A DNA stretch of 64,000 bases, taken from an uncultured Flavobacteriales bacterium. Its GTDB lineage: Bacteria; Bacteroidota; Bacteroidia; Flavobacteriales_D; Crocinitomicaceae. The translations under genes were made by a program, and so were the position numbers. Numbering within the stretch: the first letter of the stretch is position 1; every line of letters starts with the position of its first letter. The DNA lies in NCBI GenBank assembly GCA_937876195.1, contig CALEIK010000025.1:248001-312000 (forward strand). Direction: 5' to 3'. The notes under the pieces were generated by a model. That model searched no databases. It saw only the letters and a list, made by a program, of their open reading frames with translations, and was not told the DNA's origin. Below are positions 43,497-51,666 of the stretch, in pieces.

Positions 43497-45689
43497 CTAT
43501 TTTTTAGTTGTGTTCGAAGTTTCTTTATTTTCCGAAGAAATATCTGTTCCTAGCCGCTGCATATATGCGATTAGAGCGATTATTTCTTTGGATTTGAGTT
43601 CACCAATTTTCTTTTCGATGTTCATCGTTTTCTTAATTTCCTCTGGCATATTGTTCACAATATCCTGAGCAATCTCTAAGGCTTGTGCTTCAGCGTCAGC
43701 TTTGGCTTTTTGATCATAACCTTCAGGATAGGGAACACCCAGCGTCTGCATTGCTCGAATTTTTCGATCGATGATAGACAAATCCAGTTCGTTTTCATTC
43801 AACCAAGGATATGCTGGCATGATAGATCCTGGGGAAATATCTTTCGGTCGAATAAAGTGATCGTAGTGCCAAGAATTGTTACGTTTTCCTCCTTCTCGCG
43901 CTAAATCAGGACCTGTTCGTTTTGACCCCCACTGGAACGGGTGATCGTACACAAATTCACCAGATTTGGAATATTCACCATAGCGAGCTGTTTCAAAACG
44001 CAACGGTCGGATCATCTGGGAGTGGCAGTTGTAGCATCCTTCCTTGATGTATAAATCGCGACCCTCCAACTCAAGCGGCGTGTATGGTTTCACACTAGAA
44101 ATGGTCGGTACATTGCTTTTCACAATCATGGTCGGAACGATTTCAACCAAACCACCAATTGCGATGACAATTAAACTTAATACCAAGAAACGCATTGGTT
44201 TTTTCTCTATTCCTCGGTGCCAGTAGTGTTTCTCTGTACTTACTGCTTTGACTAATCGCAAATCAGGTGCTTCAGCAGGTTCGTTAGCCATGAAGTTACC
44301 AGATTTCGCAGTTTTTATGAGGTTGTAGAACATCATGACTGTACCAATGATGAATAATAGTCCACCCAATGATCTCAGCGCATAGTAGGGTTTCAACTCT
44401 GTAACAGTTTTTAAAAAATCCGCATTAACGAGCGTTCCATCTGGGTTGAAATCTTGCCACATCAACCCTTGAACGAATCCAGCAATGTACATAGGGATAG
44501 CATAAAGGATAATTCCCAACGTCGCAATCCAGAAATGTTGATTTGCTAATTTTTTAGAGTACAATTGTACACGGAACATTTTTGGGAATAACCAGTACAG
44601 CATACCGAAGGTCAACATTCCGTTCCAACCTAATCCACCTACGTGTACGTGGGCAATCGTCCAATCGGTAAAATGCGATAATGTGTTGACACTTTTCAAA
44701 GACAGTAATGGTCCTTCAAACGTAACCATACCATAAGCAGTAAGCGCAACTACCATGAATTTTAAGGTTACATCATCACGCACTCTGTCCCACGCTCCTC
44801 TGAGTGTCAACAGACCATTCAACATACCACCCCAAGATGGTGCGATGAGCATTACCGAGAATACCACCCCTAAACTTTGTGCCCAGTCTGGCAACGATGT
44901 ATAAAGTAAGTGGTGAGGTCCAGCCCAAATATATAGGAAAATAAGTGACCAAAAGTGAATAATTGATAAACGGTAAGAGTATACTGGTCGGTTCGCTGCT
45001 TTTGGAACGAAGTAGTACATCAGACCAAGATATGGGGTTGTTAAGAAAAACGCCACTGCATTGTGACCGTACCACCATTGAACCAAAGCATCTTGAACTC
45101 CGGCATACCAAGAGTAACTTTTGGTAAAGGAGACGGGTAACTCGAATGAATTAAAGATGTGAAGCACAGCAACTGTGACAAACGTACCTATATAGAACCA
45201 AATCGCTACATACATATGCTGTACACGACGCTTGAGAATAGTACCAAACATATTTACACCAAAAACTACCCATAAAATAGTAATCAGAATATCAATCCAC
45301 CATTCAAGTTCCGCATATTCCTTACCAGAAGTGATTCCTAGTGGTAGTGTTATAACTGCGCAGAGAATAATGAATTGCCATCCCCAGAAGTTAATGTAAC
45401 TCAGTTTATCACTCCACATACGTGCTTTGAGGAGTCGCTGTAACGAGTAGTAAACACCTGTAAAAATTCCGTTTCCAACAAAGGCGAAAATTACAGCATT
45501 CGTGTGAAGAGGTCGAATTCTACCAAAGGACAAAAAGCTGTACCCTAGGTAGTCGTTAAAAAACTCGGGAAATGCCAACTGCAGCGCTGCTGTGAGACCA
45601 ACCACCATTCCAGTGATACCCCAAATGATTGTCGCGTAAGCGAAATACTTAACAACTTTATTGTCGTAACTAAACTTCTGTACTTCCAT
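43497..45689 (-). CDS. ccoNO: Fused CcoN-CcoO, cbb3 oxidase catalytic and cytochrome subunits
   Basis: A 730-residue fusion of the heme-copper catalytic subunit I and the monoheme cytochrome subunit II. The CcoN part (residues about 1-480) has twelve or so helices with the expected histidines, including WYGHNAVAFFLTTPYLGLMYYF (active-site His) and ILGxxGH-like IAHVHVGGLGWNGM. The CcoO part starts near residue 495 with a helix and has GCYNCHSQMIRP, its heme site, near residue 551. The ATG at 45689 is used; the frame also opens with a GTG just before it. It overlaps ccoS by 20 bases. Such fusions are known in Bacteroidota. Confidence 0.95.
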   Translation of the reverse strand: MEVQKFSYDNKVVKYFAYATIIWGITGMVVGLTAALQLAFPEFFNDYLGYSFLSFGRIRPLHTNAVIFAFVGNGIFTGVYYSLQRLLKARMWSDKLSYINFWGWQFIILCAVITLPLGITSGKEYAELEWWIDILITILWVVFGVNMFGTILKRRVQHMYVAIWFYIGTFVTVAVLHIFNSFELPVSFTKSYSWYAGVQDALVQWWYGHNAVAFFLTTPYLGLMYYFVPKAANRPVYSYRLSIIHFWSLIFLYIWAGPHHLLYTSLPDWAQSLGVVFSVMLIAPSWGGMLNGLLTLRGAWDRVRDDVTLKFMVVALTAYGMVTFEGPLLSLKSVNTLSHFTDWTIAHVHVGGLGWNGMLTFGMLYWLFPKMFRVQLYSKKLANQHFWIATLGIILYAIPMYIAGFVQGLMWQDFNPDGTLVNADFLKTVTELKPYYALRSLGGLLFIIGTVMMFYNLIKTAKSGNFMANEPAEAPDLRLVKAVSTEKHYWHRGIEKKPMRFLVLSLIVIAIGGLVEIVPTMIVKSNVPTISSVKPYTPLELEGRDLYIKEGCYNCHSQMIRPLRFETARYGEYSKSGEFVYDHPFQWGSKRTGPDLAREGGKRNNSWHYDHFIRPKDISPGSIMPAYPWLNENELDLSIIDRKIRAMQTLGVPYPEGYDQKAKADAEAQALEIAQDIVNNMPEEIKKTMNIEKKIGELKSKEIIALIAYMQRLGTDISSENKETSNTTKK

Positions 45690-45873
45690 CACTTTCTGAA
45701 TTACTATTGTTATTTATTTTTTCCTTTTCTTTTTCCTCATTATCAAAGAGGATTCGCACTGATGGGGTGTAATCATCTTCATACTGCCCATTCTTGATTG
45801 ACCAGATAAATATAATTAAAAAAAATATTGCTATGATTAGACTTACTATCAGCATTAAATAAATCACTCCCAT
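45670..45873 (-). CDS. ccoS: CcoS, cbb3 oxidase assembly protein
   Basis: A 67-residue protein with one membrane helix (residues about 3-25) and the signature KNGQYEDDYTPSVRILFD, which identifies CcoS. CcoS is needed for cofactor insertion into the oxidase. The C-terminal tail is acidic and low-complexity (EEKEKEKINNNSNSE). The gene overlaps ccoNO by 20 bases, so the two are translationally linked. It has a -7-like box (TTTCTTTG) only 4 bases upstream of its ATG and a 26-bp palindrome about 50 bases upstream. Confidence 0.9.
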   Translation of the reverse strand: MGVIYLMLIVSLIIAIFFLIIFIWSIKNGQYEDDYTPSVRILFDNEEKEKEKINNNSNSESDGSTEV

Positions 45874-45877
45874 AGTG

Positions 45878-45885
45878 CAAAGAAA
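45878..45885 (-). promoter_or_regulatory. -7-like box immediately upstream of ccoS
   Basis: TTTCTTTG on the minus strand differs from TAnnTTTG by one base and ends 4 bases before the ATG at 45873. The transcript would be leaderless or nearly so. Confidence 0.45.
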
Positions 45886-45923
45886 CAGACTTTCAGACTA
45901 TTTGTAATGATGTGGTGTCATGA

Positions 45924-45949
45924 AAAAACATGATAAATATCATGTTTTT
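45924..45949. promoter_or_regulatory. 26-bp palindrome with Fnr-like core upstream of ccoS
   Basis: Two 12-base arms (AAAAACATGATA and its complement) flank a central AA. The inner part ATGAT-AAAT-ATCAT resembles the Fnr box TTGAT-N4-ATCAA. Its centre lies about 63 bases upstream of the predicted ccoS transcription start, the class I distance for Crp/Fnr activators. Confidence 0.6.
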
Positions 45950-45973
45950 ATCAAATCATTATAAATCAGTGAT

Positions 45974-48325
45974 TTAAATCTTTTTTGATGATGTTAAAAT
46001 TGTACTGATAAGCACTATGCTGATAGAACTTAATGGCATTAAAACTGCAGCAACCAAAGGAGTAAGGTGCCCTGTAATCGCAAAGCTGAGTCCAACTAAA
46101 TTGTAAACAATCGAAAAGACATAACAGACCATCAATACAGTTTTAGAGTGCGCGGAGACTTTTAGTAATGAAGGTAATTTAGAAAGTTCATCCGCATCTA
46201 AAATTCCATCTGAACTCGGGGTGAAACGAAAAATATCTTCAGAAATGGCAATTCCAACATCTGCTGTATCTAATGCGCCTGCATCGTTCAATCCATCACC
46301 TATCATCATAACGCTTTTGTGGTTAGCTTGAAGCTGTTGAATGTAGTTGAGTTTATCTTGTGGACTCTGGTTGAAATGTAGTTCTTTGAGGGTGTAAACC
46401 TCATTTACTAAATATTCTTTATCCTTGTCCTTGTCACCAGACAGGATGTGAATTGTGTAGTTGTTTCCAAGCTCATCGAGCATTTCCGTAATACCATTTC
46501 TAAATTCTGAATGGAAAACAAATTTGCCTAAATATTTGCCATTTTCAGAAACATGAGATGCCGTTTCGTTTTCTTGAGATAAGGCCTCGGAGTGCACAAA
46601 TTTGGACGCACCAATCCGGTAGCGGATTCCATTAATTTCACCTTTTATACCTTCACCTTCGTGTTCCTCAAAATTAACAAGTTCTTCAGTACTCGAAAAC
46701 TCGTGTTGAAGCACGCGAACAATAGATTTGGATAGTGGATGGGTAGATGAATTGGCTAACAATAAAATCGCGCTCTTTTGCTCCAGCGAAAGATTGTTCC
46801 CGATAAACTCAATCTGATTGCTACTGCCTGTTGTAAGTGTTCCAGTCTTGTCAAAAACGATATCCGTAGTTTTATTTAAAGAAGGTATGACTTCCGTGTT
46901 TTTTAGGTACAACTTTTTACGACCAAGGGAACGCATGATGTTTCCATACGTAAATGGTTTGGACAATGCCAAAGCACAAGGACAAGCGACAATTAAAACC
47001 GCAACGACAATTTCAACACTACGCTCAGGATTGATAAAATACCAGGCTATTCCAGAAACAGTCGATACAATCAATACACCAATTAAAAAATAGAGCGAAA
47101 ATGAATCTGTTCCTGTTGCCTCAGCTTGATTCTTTTTTGTTGTTTCATTCCACAGCTGGGTGAGGTGACTCCGATTGCTCTTTCGTTGCACATTAAAATC
47201 GCTCTTTTTGCCGATAAGTTTCCCGCCAGCATAGACAAGATCACCTTTCTTTTTGGTGATTGGAATTGATTCTCCAGTGACAAAACTGTAATCAACTTTA
47301 ATGGAATCACTCAACAAAATGGCATCGCAGGGGAGGACCTCGTTATTGCGAATGGAGATTATATCGTTTACTTCAACTTTGTCAATTTCAATGATGTGTT
47401 CTTCATTTCCAACTTTTTTGCTCACAGCGACAGGGAAATAGGCCGTATAATCTCGTTCAAATGAAAGTGATTGATACGTCTTGCTTTGAAACCATTTTCC
47501 AATCAGCAAGAAGAAAACGAAGCCAGCAAAGCTATCCATGTATCCACTACCATTTCCAGAAAAAATGGTTGCGCAACTTTGGAGGTAGAGTGCAACAATT
47601 CCAAGTGCAATTGGTACATCTAGATTCAGACTTTTGTAGCGAAGTGCTTTGTACGCTGAAATGAAATATTCACTTGCCGAATAGACCAACACTGGTATGG
47701 AAACGATAAACGAAAGGTAGGAGGTGAAGACTCTGAATTCGGAACTTTCACCGCCCATTCCACTGTGTTCGGGTACGCTCCACAGCATGATACTTCCAAA
47801 CGCAAATCCTGCAACTCCCAGTTTATACAGGTACTGATAATTTCGCTTTTTTTGCTGTTGCTCTTTATTACCAAAGTTCGGTGCGTAGCCAATTTTATCG
47901 AGGATCAATGCAAGTTCAGAGAGTGGAAGGGTCTTTTCAATAATTAAAGTTGCTTCTCTTTTGGCGAAGTTCACTTGCGAAGAGGTAATTCTCGCATCTA
48001 ATTTATGGATGTGTTCCAAAAGATAGATGCAGGAGGAACAATGGATTTGAGGTAAGAACAGCGTGATGTGAACTGAATGGTCATCTTCAAAATGAATGTA
48101 TTTTGAGCGGATTTCGTCGATGTCCAAAAAACCATATTTCAGCGCGTCTTCTGTCGTGGGTTTAGTTCCAGCGTTGTTTTCAATGGAGTAAAACGCGCCT
48201 AGATCATTGGAAGACAATAATTCGTAAACGCTCTTGCAGCCACTGCAACAAAAGGATTTATTGTCGAAGCTTATTTCCTTACCAATGATTGAATCGCCAC
48301 AATGATAACAAGCCTTTTGTGTCAT
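45974..48325 (-). CDS. ccoI: CcoI, copper-transporting P-type ATPase for cbb3 assembly
   Basis: A 783-residue CopA2-like ATPase. The N-terminus carries a zinc-ribbon-like CYHCGDS/FCCSGCKSVYELL module and a heavy-metal-associated domain with CSSC (HCSSCIYLL near residue 96). The membrane core has the CPCALAL copper-translocation motif near residue 448. The soluble part has FDKTGTLTTG (phosphorylated Asp near 491), THPLSKSI and GDGLNDAGALDTADVGIA. This arrangement and the position beside ccoS define CcoI/FixI, which delivers copper for the oxidase. Its start overlaps the hemN stop codon (ATGA). Confidence 0.94.
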   Translation of the reverse strand: MTQKACYHCGDSIIGKEISFDNKSFCCSGCKSVYELLSSNDLGAFYSIENNAGTKPTTEDALKYGFLDIDEIRSKYIHFEDDHSVHITLFLPQIHCSSCIYLLEHIHKLDARITSSQVNFAKREATLIIEKTLPLSELALILDKIGYAPNFGNKEQQQKKRNYQYLYKLGVAGFAFGSIMLWSVPEHSGMGGESSEFRVFTSYLSFIVSIPVLVYSASEYFISAYKALRYKSLNLDVPIALGIVALYLQSCATIFSGNGSGYMDSFAGFVFFLLIGKWFQSKTYQSLSFERDYTAYFPVAVSKKVGNEEHIIEIDKVEVNDIISIRNNEVLPCDAILLSDSIKVDYSFVTGESIPITKKKGDLVYAGGKLIGKKSDFNVQRKSNRSHLTQLWNETTKKNQAEATGTDSFSLYFLIGVLIVSTVSGIAWYFINPERSVEIVVAVLIVACPCALALSKPFTYGNIMRSLGRKKLYLKNTEVIPSLNKTTDIVFDKTGTLTTGSSNQIEFIGNNLSLEQKSAILLLANSSTHPLSKSIVRVLQHEFSSTEELVNFEEHEGEGIKGEINGIRYRIGASKFVHSEALSQENETASHVSENGKYLGKFVFHSEFRNGITEMLDELGNNYTIHILSGDKDKDKEYLVNEVYTLKELHFNQSPQDKLNYIQQLQANHKSVMMIGDGLNDAGALDTADVGIAISEDIFRFTPSSDGILDADELSKLPSLLKVSAHSKTVLMVCYVFSIVYNLVGLSFAITGHLTPLVAAVLMPLSSISIVLISTILTSSKKI

Positions 48326-49683
48326 ATAGTTTTTGAGAATAGATTATCGCGCTGTTTTTTGTCCGCTAAATCTTGATCAAATGCCATGCAACAGTTTCTT
48401 ACGAATGGAATTCCTTTTTCCGTCACACGAACATTGTTTCCTTCAATGACAACTAATTCATCCTTTACCATTTCATCGAGTCGTTGAATGATCCCATTTT
48501 GAATCTCTTTGAAAGGCGGGTCAGTGCGAAACGTAGTCTCAAAATGGCACATCAAGTCCAAGATGTACGTTCTGATTTCCAAGTCCAATTCGCTCAAAAC
48601 GTGACCTCTAAAAATAGGAATTACACCACTATTGACAATCTCCATGTATTTCTCGGTCGATTTTTCATTTTGAGCAAAGCCAAACCAACTGTCAGAAATA
48701 GAAGACATACCAAGTCCAAGCAAGAAATCTGTGTTTTGCGTCGTGTACCCCATAAAGTTACGGTGCAAATTTTTTTCTTGAAACGCTTTTGCTAAATCGT
48801 CGTGCGGTAGCGCAAAATGGTCCATTCCGATTTCAATGTAACCTTCTGCTTCCAGCATTGACTTCGCTTTTTCGTACAAGGATCGTTTTTCATTGTCCTG
48901 CGGTAAATCAGATTCATCATATCCACGCTGACCGTTCCCTTTGATCCACGGAACATGGGCATAACTGTAAAGCGCAATTCTATCTGGGCGAAGTTCCAAT
49001 GTTTTTGTAACCGTGTCGATGATATCGTTCATGCGTTGTTTCGGAAGTCCAAATACCAAGTCGTGACTGATCGAAGTATAACCAATTTGCTTAGCTTGTT
49101 CATGCACTTTTTTCACATCCTCAAAAGGCTGAATCCGATTGATGGCTTGTTGAACGGTTGGACTGTAGTCCTGAATTCCTAGGCTTAATCGTCGAAAGCC
49201 AAACGCGTGTAACTTTTCTAAGTGTTCAACCGAAGTATTGTTAGGGTGTGCTTCAAAGCTCAATTCTGCTTCATTCGGATCAATGGAATCAGCATTAAAA
49301 ATGGCTTGAACCAGTCGAATGAGCTCATCAGGAGCGAAAAAAGTGGGGGTTCCACCGCCAAAATGAAGTTCACGAATTACAGGGGTGAAATTAAACTGTT
49401 CGTTGTAAAGTTGCCACTCTTTTATCACCGCATCTATGTACGGACCTTCCACGGCATGATTTTTCGTGATTCGTTTGTGGCAACCACAGAATGTACACAA
49501 GCTTTCACAATAAGGAAGATGAATGTATAAACTTATCTCATACGTTTTAAATTCACTCGAATTTCGCTCAATGGTCTTTAGCCAATCGTTCACCGATAAG
49601 GAATCATTTTTCCAAAAAGGCACGGTTGGATATGAAGTATATCTTGGACCTGGAACGTTGTATTTTTCGACTAAACTCTGCAC
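48322..49683 (-). CDS. hemN: Oxygen-independent coproporphyrinogen III dehydrogenase HemN
   Basis: A 453-residue radical SAM enzyme that makes protoporphyrinogen IX without oxygen, fitting the low-oxygen respiration context. The radical SAM cluster motif is in YIHLPYCESLCTFCGCHK (CxxxCxxC plus the extra Cys typical of HemN, residues about 52-69). Other landmarks are RELHFGGGTPTF, SFEAHPNNT, GIQDYSPTVQQAINR and YSYAHVPWIKGNGQRG. The start is a GTG at 49683; the frame offers no in-frame ATG nearby. The promoter (TTTG, 17 bases, TATCTTTG, 49748 to 49720) is back to back with that of the crp gene. Confidence 0.95.
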   Translation of the reverse strand: MQSLVEKYNVPGPRYTSYPTVPFWKNDSLSVNDWLKTIERNSSEFKTYEISLYIHLPYCESLCTFCGCHKRITKNHAVEGPYIDAVIKEWQLYNEQFNFTPVIRELHFGGGTPTFFAPDELIRLVQAIFNADSIDPNEAELSFEAHPNNTSVEHLEKLHAFGFRRLSLGIQDYSPTVQQAINRIQPFEDVKKVHEQAKQIGYTSISHDLVFGLPKQRMNDIIDTVTKTLELRPDRIALYSYAHVPWIKGNGQRGYDESDLPQDNEKRSLYEKAKSMLEAEGYIEIGMDHFALPHDDLAKAFQEKNLHRNFMGYTTQNTDFLLGLGMSSISDSWFGFAQNEKSTEKYMEIVNSGVIPIFRGHVLSELDLEIRTYILDLMCHFETTFRTDPPFKEIQNGIIQRLDEMVKDELVVIEGNNVRVTEKGIPFVRNCCMAFDQDLADKKQRDNLFSKTI

Positions 49684-49719
49684 GAACTTGTGTTTTTAGA
49701 TGAAGGATAAAATTCTTAA

Positions 49720-49748
49720 CAAAGATAGTCTGAAAATTTGAAATCAAA
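49720..49748 (-). promoter_or_regulatory. hemN operon promoter
   Basis: On the minus strand, TTTG, a 17-base spacer and TATCTTTG form a canonical -33/-7 pair. It drives hemN and probably the following ccoI. It is divergent from, and close to, the crp promoter. Confidence 0.7.
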
Positions 49749-49751
49749 GAC

Positions 49752-49782
49752 TTTGAAACGATAAGTTAAAACACTAACTTTG
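49752..49782 (+). promoter_or_regulatory. Promoter of the first Crp/Fnr gene
   Basis: TTTG at 49752-49755, a 19-base spacer and TAACTTTG at 49775-49782 form a canonical promoter. Transcription would begin near 49787, giving a leader of about 13 bases. Confidence 0.7.
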
Positions 49783-49799
49783 GAGAAAGGATAAAGTAA

Positions 49800-50489
49800 A
49801 TGCTGGATAAATCACACAAACATGTTACCTGTGAAAACTGCTTAGCGAAGAAAAGCTCGTTATTTAAAGCATTTTGTGACGATCAGGTTGATGATTTGAA
49901 CGCCGTTAAAACATGCGCTTATTTTAAAAAGAACCAACCTTTGTTTTTAGAAGGAAGTTTGCCACGTGGGGTATTTTGCTTGAATTCTGGTAAGGTGAAA
50001 ATCTTTGCGCGTGGAGAGGAAGGTAAAGAGCAAATTATACATGTTGCAAAGGAAGGGGAGATTGTGGGATTTAGAGCAATGTTCAGCGAAGAGCCTTACA
50101 AAGTAACAGCATCCACGTTGGAAGAAAGTAACATCTGTTTTATCAATAAATCCGATTTTTTGAGCATGGTAGACACCAACGTGACCTTGCGAAACGGGAT
50201 TATGAAAGAATTATCCACCGAATTAGCTAATAGAGTGACGTACATCACGAATATGGCGCAAAAATCGGTTCGTGGTAGATTGGCTTTTGCGTTGATACTT
50301 TTGCAAGAAATCTATACGGGCGAAATGATTAATTTGACGCGTGAGGATTTGGCAAATTTTGTAGGAACGGCGACAGAAACATTAATTCGTCTCTTGAAGG
50401 ACTTCAAAGAAGAAGGGATCATTCAGACCCATGGAAGAAAAATTGAAGTGCTGAATAGTGATGCTCTATTGACGATCTCAGGCACCTAA
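49800..50489 (+). CDS. Crp/Fnr-family transcriptional regulator, Cys-rich N-terminus
   Basis: A 229-residue activator with a cyclic-nucleotide-binding-like beta-barrel (residues about 35-125), a long dimer helix and a C-terminal helix-turn-helix (LTREDLANFVGTATETLIRLLKD). The recognition helix has Glu and Arg as in Crp and Fnr (ET-L-I-R), but the Ser of Fnr is Ile. Cysteines at residues 11, 14, 26, 39, 60 and 113 include a CENC pair, which might bind an Fe-S cluster like Fnr, although the spacing differs from E. coli Fnr (C-x2-C-x5-C). It is divergent from hemN, so control of the cco-hemN operon is likely. Confidence 0.88.
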   Translation: MLDKSHKHVTCENCLAKKSSLFKAFCDDQVDDLNAVKTCAYFKKNQPLFLEGSLPRGVFCLNSGKVKIFARGEEGKEQIIHVAKEGEIVGFRAMFSEEPYKVTASTLEESNICFINKSDFLSMVDTNVTLRNGIMKELSTELANRVTYITNMAQKSVRGRLAFALILLQEIYTGEMINLTREDLANFVGTATETLIRLLKDFKEEGIIQTHGRKIEVLNSDALLTISGT

Positions 50490-50502
50490 CCGAATTTTTT
50501 CT

Positions 50503-50524
50503 AAATGTGACTTAAGTCACATTT
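50503..50524. promoter_or_regulatory. 22-bp perfect palindrome, Crp/Fnr-type operator
   Basis: AAATGTGACTT and AAGTCACATTT form a perfect palindrome holding TGTGA-N6-TCACA, the classic Crp site. Its centre is about 42 bases upstream of the predicted start of the DUF983 transcript, the class II activator position. Confidence 0.75.
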
Positions 50525-50542
50525 TACAATGTAAAAGCTGCA

Positions 50543-50550
50543 TACCTTTG
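50543..50550 (+). promoter_or_regulatory. -7 box of the DUF983-Crp2 operon
   Basis: TACCTTTG matches TAnnTTTG. With transcription near 50555, the palindrome at 50503-50524 would overlap the -33 region, typical of class II activation. Confidence 0.65.
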
Positions 50551-50570
50551 TATTATTAAATACATTTATC

Positions 50571-50966
50571 ATGGTAGGAAAAGGATCTAAACTCTTCAGT
50601 ATTTTCAAGCACAAATGCCCACGCTGTCACGAAGGCGAATTTTTCGTATCGCATCCATACGACTTAAAGAACGCCGGGAATATTCACGAGCATTGTAATG
50701 TCTGTCACCTTAAATACTCGAAAGAGCCAGGGTTTTATTATGGAGCGATGTATGTCTCCTACGCACTTGGTGTAGCATTGTTCGTTACACTTTGGGTTTC
50801 ATTTCGTTTATTTTTACCTTCAGCTTCAATTGGTTTTCAAATTACTTCAATAATTGTTGCAACAGTTTTATTGACACCTTATCTTTATGCCTTGTCTAAG
50901 ATTATTTGGGCAAACTTATTTATAAAGTATGATAGAACAATCAAATCAAAAACAACTCATCCTTGA
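50571..50966 (+). CDS. DUF983 family membrane protein
   Basis: A 131-residue protein with an N-terminal zinc-ribbon-like part (CPRCHEGEFF and HCNVCHLKY, residues about 16-48) and two predicted membrane helices (residues about 62-85 and 92-117). This matches DUF983, a family often found beside cytochrome oxidase genes. It shares the palindrome-controlled promoter with the second Crp-type gene, whose start lies inside it by 38 bases in another frame. A function in metal or cofactor delivery is possible but unproven. Confidence 0.8.
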   Translation: MVGKGSKLFSIFKHKCPRCHEGEFFVSHPYDLKNAGNIHEHCNVCHLKYSKEPGFYYGAMYVSYALGVALFVTLWVSFRLFLPSASIGFQITSIIVATVLLTPYLYALSKIIWANLFIKYDRTIKSKTTHP

Positions 50967-51579
50967 TCGCATTGGGTTTTTATTTGAAGAGGCACTAACA
51001 CAAGAAATTCTTGACGTCGGAAAAATAGTAGAGTTTAAGGGTGATTCTATTATTGTAGATGTTAAGCAAGAAATAAAATTCATGCCGCTCATTCTTGAGG
51101 GTTCGGTAAAGGTAACTAGAGAAGGTAGAGACGATCATGAAATTCTATTGTATTATATCGAAGCAGGTGAAACGTGTGCAATGACGCTTCAATGTTGTGT
51201 TCGAGAAAATAAAAGTGAAGTGAGAGCCACCACCCTAGAAAATTCAAAGGTTTTGATGATTCCGACGTTTAAAATGCTGGAATGGATGGATAGGTATGCT
51301 TCATGGCGTAAATTTATTCTGGAAAGCTATCATTTGCGTATGACAGAATTAATGGAAACCATTGATGCAATTGCATTTTTGAAATTGGACGAGCGTATAG
51401 AAAGATACCTCAAAGATCAAGCGAAATTATTGGGCACTCTTGAACTAAATTATACGCATCAACAAATCGCTGATGACCTACATTCTTCACGAGTTGTGAT
51501 ATCAAGACTTCTTAAACAGATGGAAATCAAAGGATTAATTATTCAGGGGAGAAATAAGATCACCCTCACTTCTATATAG
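50929..51579 (+). CDS. Second Crp/Fnr-family transcriptional regulator
   Basis: A 216-residue regulator that differs from the one at 49800-50489. Its beta-barrel carries GETCAMTLQCCVRENKSEVRATT (cysteines at about residues 84, 90 and 91), a subgroup signature in Bacteroidota Crp relatives. The C-terminal helix-turn-helix is YTHQQIADDLHSSRVVISRLLKQME, with Ser-Arg but not the Glu of Crp/Fnr, so its DNA target probably differs. The ATG lies 38 bases inside the DUF983 gene, so the genes are coupled. The Cys cluster suggests a redox, sulfur or heme signal rather than cAMP. Confidence 0.85.
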   Translation: MIEQSNQKQLILDRIGFLFEEALTQEILDVGKIVEFKGDSIIVDVKQEIKFMPLILEGSVKVTREGRDDHEILLYYIEAGETCAMTLQCCVRENKSEVRATTLENSKVLMIPTFKMLEWMDRYASWRKFILESYHLRMTELMETIDAIAFLKLDERIERYLKDQAKLLGTLELNYTHQQIADDLHSSRVVISRLLKQMEIKGLIIQGRNKITLTSI

Positions 51580-51626
51580 TAAAAGTAATCATTCTTAGAT
51601 TCCTAGCAATTCCGGGTTTAATTCGG

Positions 51627-51634
51627 TACTTTTG
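51627..51634 (+). promoter_or_regulatory. -7 box of the T9SS cargo gene
   Basis: TACTTTTG fits TAnnTTTG and ends 32 bases before the ATG at 51667. Confidence 0.5.
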
Positions 51635-51666
51635 GAATATTAATAACAATTAATAAATATAGTACT

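Noticed and set aside
43497..45689. Fusion of ccoN and ccoO as an assembly error
   Set aside because: The reading frame is continuous with intact motifs of both parts, and such fusions are known in Bacteroidota.
45924..45949. A simple terminator for ccoI
   Set aside because: The dyad has only two central bases and a very AT-rich stem, making it a poor hairpin. Its Fnr-like core and its distance from ccoS favour an operator, although a minor terminator role is not excluded.
49737..49748. A strong Fnr operator in the hemN-crp gap
   Set aside because: The arms are only 5 bases with a 2-base spacer, the distances to the predicted starts (about 27 and 44) do not both fit, and it overlaps a -33 element.
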